A stretch of 64,000 nucleotides of DNA from Dendrolimus kikuchii (lineage: Eukaryota; Arthropoda; Insecta; Lepidoptera; Lasiocampidae), in assembly GCA_019925095.2 (NCBI GenBank), contig CM034397.1:7459763-7523762 (forward strand), written 5' to 3'. Made by a program: the position numbers and the translations under genes. Numbering within the stretch: position 1 is the stretch's first letter; every line of letters begins with the position of its first letter. Under the pieces are notes generated by a model. That model was not told where the DNA came from, did not search any database, and saw only the letters and a list, made by a program, of their open reading frames with translations. Below, in pieces: positions 57,275-64,000 of this stretch.

Positions 57275-60200
57275 ATGGATGCCCCTGATTCCAAGTCGGC
57301 CCCTGGGCTTTCGGGTGCCCCTTGTAAAAGGGGACACGTGAAGGCCAAGGATGGTTGGCAGATGGCCGAGATCGGCGAAACGCGGCGGAAAAAAGTCCCG
57401 CCCAAATTATCAGCCCGACGCAGCAAGTCTGTTGCCGGGCCCCGCCCGCGGTGCCAGGCTGATGCCGTTATCACGGCGACAACCGAGGCACCTGAATCGC
57501 TAGGAAGGGCGGCGTCGGTGGTGGATCTCACCATAGACGCCCCCGAGGCTAGGAATAACGTGATGGGGCCACCTGCGGCACCCGTCACGCATAGGGCTCC
57601 GTCTGGCCGTGCGGCACGTAACAGTGCGGCACGCCCAGACATAGATAGGGAAGTGCTGCTCGCGGCAAACTCAGCTGTTTGCCTGGCTGTGAGTGCCGCG
57701 AGCACCATAGTCGAGTACGCATACATGGCGCCGTCGACCTCTGCGCGAGCTTCACCCGTGCACGGGGACGGCGCGTATGTACAGCACGAAGACATCCCAC
57801 CGTCCGGTAGCGTCCCAGACTCGCTGGAGAACGCGCTCGACGGTGCGATTCGCGCGTTCAATTGTTCCCGCCCCAATTCGCCTGCCTGTAGCTTGGTCTA
57901 TACGGCGGCCGGATCGGCGGCGGCAGAGAACGGGTGCCCCACGACGACGGTGTCAAATAGCGCATGGGCTTCACCCATGCCGACGACATCGGTCTGCGAC
58001 ATATCGGGTCGCAGCGTCGGGGACGGCCGCTCCACGACACCGGTTGCCGCGCGGGCTTCACTCGCGTCAACAACCGGGGTCGTGTGCAGGGACTCTGTAG
58101 GCGCGACAGCGGCGGCCCCTTCGTCTTCCTTCCCTACTGGGATGGGAGCCGCTGTCGCAATGTCGGCGCCTGTGGGTACAGCGGCTGCGGCGGCGGCGAC
58201 GACGGCTACGTCCCCGTCTTCGGCAGCAGCGGCGGCGGCGGATTCGGCGTCTTCGTGCTTGTTGTTTCCAGCATCGATGCCATCGGCCTCGGGTTCGGCG
58301 ACGCTGTCTACGTCTTCGGCGGCAACCGTGCCCATATCGTGTTCCCCCGTTTTTGTGGCCGGATCGAGGTCGCGCTTTTGGGACCGGTCCCAAAGCAGCG
58401 ACGCCGACTCGGCCGCTACGTCGGGTGCCTCCACCCCAGCGCGCGCGCGCTCGCCTTTGCGCCCCGCGGGGGGCGCAACCGCGTCGGTACTCGCGGGTGC
58501 GGAGGCCTTCCTCCGCACCGAGGGGGGGGAAAAAGGGCGTAAGGCGCGCAAGGCCACCGCCGCCAAACTGGCCGCGGCTAGCCAGTGCGCCGCCCTCGTA
58601 GGGGACGTCTCGTCCTTCGGCCCAGGGGAGCTCCGCCTCGCGGCGAGCGCCCAAGTGGCCGAAATCCTTCAAATTGCCCAGACGTCGGGCAATCTGAAGG
58701 GGGGCTACGTGCGTCGGCTGAAGGATGCCGCGAACAGGTTGTCGGACATTGTCGACACCCTGGCCACGCGGAATCCGGAAACCGAGGCATGGAGGCTCGG
58801 AAACGAAAATGCGCGTTTGCGCATGGAATTGAACTCATTGCGGGGGGAAAATCTTTCCTACCGTAAGGAGTTTGAGGAAATGCGCAAGGCCCTAAAGGCC
58901 TCCGCTCCGGCTGTGGAGCCGGCGCCCGCTGTTGTGGCGACGCCGCCCCCCGTACCCGTCAAGCGGAAGGCCCGGGCTGTCGCGGCGGAGGTGGCGGCGA
59001 TTCCGGAACCGCCCGCCGCGCTCGCTGCGGCTAAAAAACCGCGTCCGGCCCCTGCTGCGGTAGCAGGGCCAAAACCGGTTCCCGTCGACGGGACGGAATC
59101 GGCCGCGGCGCCCGCCGACGGGGCGGCGCCGACGTCCATCCCGATCGGGCTCGGCGGCGGGGAGTTCGATGCGTTTTTGCGAGTCGTGCTCGACGCCGTC
59201 GCGCCGTTCGTTCGCGCGCAATTTGCCGCGATTGAGGACCGGCTGAACCCCGCGCCGACCCTCCGTCCGCCGCTCGCGGCCGACCGAGGTAAGGCGCCGG
59301 CGCCCAGACCGGCGCCTCGCGACCAGGCCACCGGAAGGCCAAGACCGGTCACGGCTGCCGCCGCCGTCCGGCGAGGTCTGGGGGAAGCAAGTACCCCGGT
59401 CCCGGTGGAGGTGGTGGCGGCCCCGGCCGTCGGGGTGGCAGGCTCCCCACTGCCACCGGCCCCCCAAAAAAAGAAGCACAGGGGGGGCGTGAAGCGGACG
59501 CTCAGAAAGCAGCGGAGGGCGGCGCGCGCCGCCGCCGCTGCTTCAGCGGCCTCCGCTACGGTGCCCGCGCCTGTGGTGCCGGCCCCCAGGCAGCGGGCGG
59601 CGCTCGCGGCCGCGACACCGGTCGTCGCGGCGCCCGTCGTCCGCGCTCGCGTCACGCACGTCGCGCCGCCACTGGCGCCCGTGGCCCCCACCCCCGCCCC
59701 GGAGGGGGGGGCGTGGACCACGGTCGTCAAGCGGAAAAAGGGTAAAGGGGCGAGGGCCGACGGGCCCCCTCCCCTCCCCCAGGCGCAAGCTGCTCCCCTG
59801 CCGACGGGGCGGGGGCAGCAACAGCGGAAACAGGCTGCAAAGCCTGCGGTCGTATTCCGCGAGCCGAAGTCGGCCGCAGTTATCATTAAACTGCTGCCGG
59901 CAGCGGCCGCGAAGGGTGTCGGTTATCGCGAGGTCTTTGCAAAGGCCTCGACGGTGGTCGACATCGCGGCCATGGGCCTCCGCGAGGGGCTGAAGGTGGT
60001 GCGGACCGTCAGGGACGCGCGTCTCCTCGAGTTCCAGCCGGGACCCGAGAGCGCGGCCAAGGCGGACCGCGTCGCCGAGGCTCTGCGCGGAGCCCTTGTA
60101 GGGATGGCTGAGGTCGTCCGCCCCGTAAAGCGTGGGGAGCTTTACGTCTCTGGGCTGGACGAATCAGTCACGGTCGATGGGCTGCGTGACGCGATCGCGC

Positions 60201-60670
60201 GCGCCGGCAATTGCCGGCGCGACGACGTGCGCACGAAGCACATCGGTGCAGGACCGGGCGGTTTGGGCGCATCATACGTGATGTGCCCCGTCGCTGCTGC
60301 CAAAGCCATCGTCGAGCTGGGCTACCTCGTGGTAGGCTTCACCTCGGCGAGGGTGGAGGCACTGGAAGCCAGACCGATACGTTGTTACCGGTGTTACAAC
60401 GTCGGCCATGGCGCCCAGACCTGTCCGGACACGTGCCCGGACCGGACCAACTTGTGTCTCCGCTGCGGTAAGAGCGGACACAAGATGCCGGACTGCACGG
60501 CCCGGAACCCCCACTGCGCGGCGTGCGCGGCGGGGGGACTCAACGCTGCCCACCCCACGTTGGCGAGGTTCTGCCAGCCTCCCTACGTGAAGGGCAAATT
60601 CGTCCATCCGAGGACGAAACAACGCACGGGTGTTACGGGAGTACGCGCAATGGACACCTCCAATGCCTAG
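57275..60670 (+). CDS. ORF1: gag-like RNA-binding protein of R1-clade LINE, 1131 aa
   Basis: It would bind element RNA and form the ribonucleoprotein that carries ORF2 to its target. Residues 1-500 are Ala/Ser/Pro-rich with no recognised domain. A coiled-coil-like stretch (RLGNENARLRMELNSLRGEN) is near 507-545. A Pro/Ala-rich linker with basic patches (KKKHRGGVKRTLRKQRRAAR near 731-750) may serve nuclear entry. An RRM-like segment (ELYVSGLDESVTVDGLRDAI) is near 955-1030. Three zinc knuckles follow: C1037-C1040-H1045-C1050, C1061-C1064-H1069-C1074, and a longer C1081-C1084-H1093-C1100. R1-clade ORF1 proteins I know of are roughly 450-750 residues, so this one is long. The start is the ATG at 57275. 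The stop lies inside the start of ORF2. Confidence 0.9.
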   Translation: MDAPDSKSAPGLSGAPCKRGHVKAKDGWQMAEIGETRRKKVPPKLSARRSKSVAGPRPRCQADAVITATTEAPESLGRAASVVDLTIDAPEARNNVMGPPAAPVTHRAPSGRAARNSAARPDIDREVLLAANSAVCLAVSAASTIVEYAYMAPSTSARASPVHGDGAYVQHEDIPPSGSVPDSLENALDGAIRAFNCSRPNSPACSLVYTAAGSAAAENGCPTTTVSNSAWASPMPTTSVCDISGRSVGDGRSTTPVAARASLASTTGVVCRDSVGATAAAPSSSFPTGMGAAVAMSAPVGTAAAAAATTATSPSSAAAAAADSASSCLLFPASMPSASGSATLSTSSAATVPISCSPVFVAGSRSRFWDRSQSSDADSAATSGASTPARARSPLRPAGGATASVLAGAEAFLRTEGGEKGRKARKATAAKLAAASQCAALVGDVSSFGPGELRLAASAQVAEILQIAQTSGNLKGGYVRRLKDAANRLSDIVDTLATRNPETEAWRLGNENARLRMELNSLRGENLSYRKEFEEMRKALKASAPAVEPAPAVVATPPPVPVKRKARAVAAEVAAIPEPPAALAAAKKPRPAPAAVAGPKPVPVDGTESAAAPADGAAPTSIPIGLGGGEFDAFLRVVLDAVAPFVRAQFAAIEDRLNPAPTLRPPLAADRGKAPAPRPAPRDQATGRPRPVTAAAAVRRGLGEASTPVPVEVVAAPAVGVAGSPLPPAPQKKKHRGGVKRTLRKQRRAARAAAAASAASATVPAPVVPAPRQRAALAAATPVVAAPVVRARVTHVAPPLAPVAPTPAPEGGAWTTVVKRKKGKGARADGPPPLPQAQAAPLPTGRGQQQRKQAAKPAVVFREPKSAAVIIKLLPAAAAKGVGYREVFAKASTVVDIAAMGLREGLKVVRTVRDARLLEFQPGPESAAKADRVAEALRGALVGMAEVVRPVKRGELYVSGLDESVTVDGLRDAIARAGNCRRDDVRTKHIGAGPGGLGASYVMCPVAAAKAIVELGYLVVGFTSARVEALEARPIRCYRCYNVGHGAQTCPDTCPDRTNLCLRCGKSGHKMPDCTARNPHCAACAAGGLNAAHPTLARFCQPPYVKGKFVHPRTKQRTGVTGVRAMDTSNA
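60663..60670 (+). promoter_or_regulatory. ORF1 stop / ORF2 start overlap (ATGCCTAG)
   Basis: ATG of ORF2 (60663-60665) precedes the TAG of ORF1 (60668-60670) by two bases in another frame. In the related SART1 element, ORF2 is made by termination and reinitiation at an overlapping stop/start. The same mechanism is inferred here. Confidence 0.7.
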
Positions 60671-63600
60671 TACGCCCGTAACAATACTATTTCAGGCGAA
60701 CGTAAACCACTCCCCCACCGCTCAGGATTTGTGCCTGCAGGCGATGGCGGAGTGGCAAGCGAACTTGGCCGTAATAAGCGAACCTTATTACGTGCCGCCT
60801 TGCGGCAATTGGGTGGGCGACCTCGATGACGTGGTAGCGGTGGTGGCCAGAGCCGGTTCTGGCACACCGCTTACATGTCTCGAAAGAGGAAAGGGCTATG
60901 CGGTGGCGGAGAGCGGGAGTATCGTCGTCATAGGCGTTTACTTTTCGCGCAACCGCCCCCTGGCGGAGTTCGAGCTTCACTTGGACGCCATCAGGGCTGC
61001 CATAGGCAGATTGTCGCCTAAAACGATCTTCGTAATGGGCGACTTTAACGCAAAGCACTGTTCCTGGGGAAATGCGTTCACGGAACCTAGGGGCCGGACG
61101 GTTGAGGAATGGGCTCTTCAATCCGGCCTGACCATATTGAACCAGGGATCGGTCCAGACCTGCGTGCGCGCGCGGGGTGGATCGGTCATCGACCTGTCAT
61201 TCGCCACTCATGCGGCCGCCCGCAGAGTTGTCGGATGGAGGGTGCTGGAGGAGGTGGAGTCGCTCTCTGATCATCGGTACATCAGATTTGAGCTTACCCC
61301 CTCCTCCGGTCCGAGCCCTGTTCATCGCCCCCCTCTCCTCCCGCGTTGGGCCCTTACCAAGCTCGATCCGGAGCAGGCCGAGGAGTGGGCACTCACGGAA
61401 AGCTGGGCCTACCCAGTCGAATTCGAGAACCTGGAGTCGCAGGCAGAGCACATGCGCAAGACCCTGACGAGGGTTTGCGACGCGGCGATGCCTCGCGTCT
61501 CCAAGCGGCAGCCTCCGTGCAAGCAGGTCCACTGGTGGACCGAGGAGCTGGGCGAGATGCGAAAGGCAGTTCGCATCATCAGCCACAGGCTCAAACGCTG
61601 CAGGGCGCGCCGTCCTCCGGACTACGTCGCGGAAAATGGACTCGTGGGAGAGTTTAGGGAGGCCAGAAAGGCCCTTTCGATTGCAATACTGCAAGCGAAA
61701 GCCCGGGCTCGGGCCGAGCTCCTCGAGACGCTCGATCGGGATCCTTGGGGGCGTCCGTACCGTGGGGCCCGCAACACGTTGCGGCCTTGCACATCCACGG
61801 TCACGGAAACGCTCGAACCCGAGGTGCTCCGGTCGGTTATCGACGGGCTCTTCCCGGATCCGGGAAACTTCACTCCCCCCAGTATGGGTCCACCCGTTCC
61901 CGACACCCCCACGGACGAGGAGCCTCACTTCATCTCCGAGGGGGAACTAGACGTTGCCCTGGACCGGCTCCGGGGCAGGAAGACGGCACCGGGACCCGAC
62001 GGGGTTCCAGGTCGACTCCTCTTCCTGGCCGCTAAACATCTACGCGGCCAGCTGCGGGAACTGTTCGAAGCCTGTATTCGCGCAGGTCGGTTCCCGTCGC
62101 AATGGAAGGAGGGTCGTTTGTGCCTGATTCCCAAGGGAGGTCGGCCTCCCAACGATCCGTCCGCCTTCAGGCCCATAGTGCTGCTGAACGAGGTCGCTAA
62201 GGTCTTCGAAAAGATCTTGGCGGAGCGGCTCGTGAAGCATCTCGACGCTGTGGAGCCGGGGCTTTCAGAAACGCAGTTCGGGTTTCGGCGGAGGCGCTCC
62301 ACGATGGACGCCTTCGAGACGCTGCGAACGTCAACGGACGAAGCCGTCCAAGCGAAGGATGTCGTTCTTGCGGTGTCGCTAGACATAGCGAACGCCTTTA
62401 ACAGCCTCCCTCATGAGACGATCAGGGAGGGGCTCCGCGCGCATGGAGTCCCCCCGTACCTCACGAGGCTGTTGGGCGCGTACCTGCAGGATCGACATAT
62501 CCTTTGGGAGGGCGGTGAGTCCGGCAATCCCGAGTTAGGTCGTCGACGCGTCGCGTGCGGCGTTCCACAGGGGTCGGTCCTCGGGCCGATTCTTTGGAAC
62601 GTAGGTTATGACTGGATCCTTCGGGTTCCGGTCCTGCCCGGGGTAGGGCTGATCTGCTTTGCGGACGACACCCTACTCACGGCACGCGCTGCGTCATTTG
62701 CGGAATCCGTGGACGTCGCCAACGCCGGGTTGGCGATTGTCGTAGATCGAATAGCTAGGCTGGGCTTGAGGGTCTCCCCCGCGAAAACGGAGGCCATCAT
62801 GTTCCATAGGAAATTTCGCAATCCCCCCGCGGACTTGACCGTTTCGGTCCAAGGGGTGGCCATTAGAGTAGGGCCCCAGATGAAATATCTGGGGCTAGTT
62901 CTCGATGGGAAATGGCTGTTCAAAGCGCACTTTGAGCAGCTAGTTCCCAAACTCGTCAAATCCGCGGGCGCACTCTCGAGGCTGCTTCCCAACGTAGGGG
63001 GCCCGGGAGGTGCGACGCGGAAACTTTACTCTGGCATCCTGAGGAGTATGGCACTGTACGGTGCACCCGTCTGGTCCATTGCACTTCACCGCCACAACAG
63101 AACCCTACTGCATCGGGCGCAGCAGGTTCTGGCCGTGAGGACCATACGGGGGTATCGCACAGTGTCGCGGACGGCGGCCACCCTCCTGGCAGGCGATCCG
63201 CCCTGGCATCTCCAGGCGGACGTCCTGACAGTGGTGCGCCGCACCCGGCAGGATGCCCTAGCTAGAGGCCTGACCTTCTGTCAGGTCGAAATCGAGGCGA
63301 TCAGGAAGCGGGAAACCGCCTCCATGATCGCCATCTGGTCTCAAGAGCTCGACAACCCTGCGGCCTATGGCGGCTACACGGTGGATGCAATCAGGCCACA
63401 GCTGACGGAATGGGTCAACCGCACCAGCGGCACCCTGACCTTCAGGACGACACAGATACTTACCGGACACGGATGTTTCGATAAGTATCTGTGTCGCATT
63501 GTGGGCTGCTTGCCTTCCCCGGACTGCCGCCAGTGCGGCGCGCTCGACACGGCGTTACACACGCTAGTCGAGTGCGCCGCATGGGCGCCGCAGCGTTTCG

Positions 63601-63839
63601 AACTTGAGACGCACGTAGGTCCAGTCGACTCGCTCTGCGACTTGGTCAAGGCCATGTTGCAGAGCAGCGACAATTGGGGGGCTGCGGTTACTTTTTGCGA
63701 GACAGTAATGTCACTCAAGGAGGCCGCAGAACGAGACAGGGAGAGAAGTCCTGCAGCGCGTGCCAATGCGTCTTCTCGAGGTCGCCGGCCTTCAGCTGGC
63801 ACCCGGAGAGGCAGGTACGCGCATTACTTCCCTCCCTGA
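60663..63839 (+). CDS. ORF2: endonuclease-reverse transcriptase of R1-clade LINE, 1058 aa
   Basis: It nicks target DNA and copies the element RNA from the nick. AP endonuclease, residues 1-215: QANVNHS, E40 in SEPY, D127 and N129 in MGDFNA, D203-H204 in SDHRYI; all catalytic positions are present. Reverse transcriptase, about 420-750: GPDGVPG, LIPKGG, FRPIVLLN, D574 in SLDIANAFNSL, GVPQGSVLGP, and FADD at 666-669 (Phe in place of the usual Tyr, as is normal in this clade), then MKYLGL. The C-terminal finger is C955-C958-H966-C971. The first ATG in frame is at 60663, eight nucleotides before the ORF1 stop ends, in ATGCCTAG; the frame is open further upstream to 60630 but without an ATG. No stop or frameshift is seen. 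Confidence 0.93.
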   Translation: MPSTPVTILFQANVNHSPTAQDLCLQAMAEWQANLAVISEPYYVPPCGNWVGDLDDVVAVVARAGSGTPLTCLERGKGYAVAESGSIVVIGVYFSRNRPLAEFELHLDAIRAAIGRLSPKTIFVMGDFNAKHCSWGNAFTEPRGRTVEEWALQSGLTILNQGSVQTCVRARGGSVIDLSFATHAAARRVVGWRVLEEVESLSDHRYIRFELTPSSGPSPVHRPPLLPRWALTKLDPEQAEEWALTESWAYPVEFENLESQAEHMRKTLTRVCDAAMPRVSKRQPPCKQVHWWTEELGEMRKAVRIISHRLKRCRARRPPDYVAENGLVGEFREARKALSIAILQAKARARAELLETLDRDPWGRPYRGARNTLRPCTSTVTETLEPEVLRSVIDGLFPDPGNFTPPSMGPPVPDTPTDEEPHFISEGELDVALDRLRGRKTAPGPDGVPGRLLFLAAKHLRGQLRELFEACIRAGRFPSQWKEGRLCLIPKGGRPPNDPSAFRPIVLLNEVAKVFEKILAERLVKHLDAVEPGLSETQFGFRRRRSTMDAFETLRTSTDEAVQAKDVVLAVSLDIANAFNSLPHETIREGLRAHGVPPYLTRLLGAYLQDRHILWEGGESGNPELGRRRVACGVPQGSVLGPILWNVGYDWILRVPVLPGVGLICFADDTLLTARAASFAESVDVANAGLAIVVDRIARLGLRVSPAKTEAIMFHRKFRNPPADLTVSVQGVAIRVGPQMKYLGLVLDGKWLFKAHFEQLVPKLVKSAGALSRLLPNVGGPGGATRKLYSGILRSMALYGAPVWSIALHRHNRTLLHRAQQVLAVRTIRGYRTVSRTAATLLAGDPPWHLQADVLTVVRRTRQDALARGLTFCQVEIEAIRKRETASMIAIWSQELDNPAAYGGYTVDAIRPQLTEWVNRTSGTLTFRTTQILTGHGCFDKYLCRIVGCLPSPDCRQCGALDTALHTLVECAAWAPQRFELETHVGPVDSLCDLVKAMLQSSDNWGAAVTFCETVMSLKEAAERDRERSPAARANASSRGRRPSAGTRRGRYAHYFPP

Positions 63840-64000
63840 GTTAGGTTCCGTTTACCGCGGGGGGCCTTTAGCTTGCTAGGAGAGCAAAGGACCTTCTACC
63901 CCCGCACAACGAAGTGGGGTGTGTTCTCCCAGGGCACACTCCAGGCACTTTATTGCGCTGGATCGGCTGGGCGTAACTATGTTCTAAATCTCAGCCTTTC
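63840..64000 (+). other. 3' UTR of the R1-clade element (incomplete)
   Basis: GC-rich sequence after the ORF2 TGA (63837-63839). A hairpin can form from CCTTTAGCT and AGCAAAGG near 63867-63892. No poly(A) tail, so the element continues beyond the window. Confidence 0.7.

Larger units (their letters stand above)
56859..64000 (+). mobile_element. R1-clade non-LTR retrotransposon, apparently intact, 3' end cut by window
   Basis: The unit holds a GC-rich 5' UTR, ORF1, ORF2 and at least 161 bp of 3' UTR. The order gag-like ORF1, then ORF2 with AP endonuclease, reverse transcriptase and a terminal CCHC finger, is that of the R1 clade. The left border is uncertain (anywhere from 56859 to about 57100), judged from the change in composition. 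Both frames are open over their full lengths, so the copy could be active or very young. The poly(A) tail and target site are not in view; no 28S rRNA sequence flanks the left side, so it is not in the classical R1 site there. Confidence 0.85.

Noticed and set aside
57202..59886. Long minus-strand and alternate frames opposite ORF1
   Set aside because: Shadows of a GC-rich coding region; the zinc knuckles and RRM-like part fix the real frame on the plus strand.
63976..63983. TAACTATG near the right edge as a sign of the 28S rRNA target
   Set aside because: Only eight bases agree with 28S sequence near the R2 site and the following bases do not; treated as chance.

Overview
The window reads as nuclear DNA from an insect, most probably a moth or butterfly (Lepidoptera). 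It is AT-rich, full of dispersed repeats, and carries no convincing complete host gene. The lineage call rests on recognised repeat types: R1-clade and RTE-clade non-LTR retrotransposons, a tRNA-derived SINE, and short ends beginning ACTAGC followed by a GCCCGCG-type motif, which are familiar from lepidopteran genomes. This is inference from memory of families, not a database match.

Left part (1-28025): AT-rich non-coding DNA with SINE copies (896-1135, 2652-2965), many short inverted repeats, several MITE-like elements (notably one at 10286-10523 with a 9-bp target duplication), a GC-rich triplicated ~59-bp repeat (5883-6058) whose hairpin stem shows a compensatory change, possible LTR-type promoters (6546, 14433), LINE remnants (6958-7190, 12190-12485), a fold-back element (22330-22720), and a ~310-bp dispersed family here called family B.

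Middle (28026-39675): a direct tandem duplication of about 5.7 kb. Unit 1 is 28026-33750 and unit 2 is 33751-39675. Both share a SINE and a 5'-truncated RTE copy. Unit 2 alone carries two further RTE fragments, one with a 13-bp target duplication and one replacing 4 bp of target. Divergence is patchy along the unit. A true duplication and a false (haplotypic) assembly duplication both fit.

Right-middle (39676-56857): more repeats plus decayed LINE pieces on both strands: three R1-clade fragments (44374-45167, 49332-49550, 53640-54254), two RTE-like pieces (48560-49290, 52195-52640), a Jockey-like piece (53030-53335) and a CR1/Jockey-like C-terminus (47343-47480).

Right end (about 56859-64000): an apparently intact GC-rich R1-clade non-LTR retrotransposon. 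ORF1 (1131 aa) is a gag-like protein with three zinc knuckles and an unusually long N-terminal half. ORF2 (1058 aa from its first ATG) has an AP-type endonuclease, reverse transcriptase with an FADD box, and a C-terminal CCHC finger. The frames overlap by 8 nt (ATGCCTAG), which suggests coupled translation. ORF1 would package the RNA; ORF2 would nick the target and copy the RNA there. The 3' UTR runs off the window, so the tail and target site are not seen.
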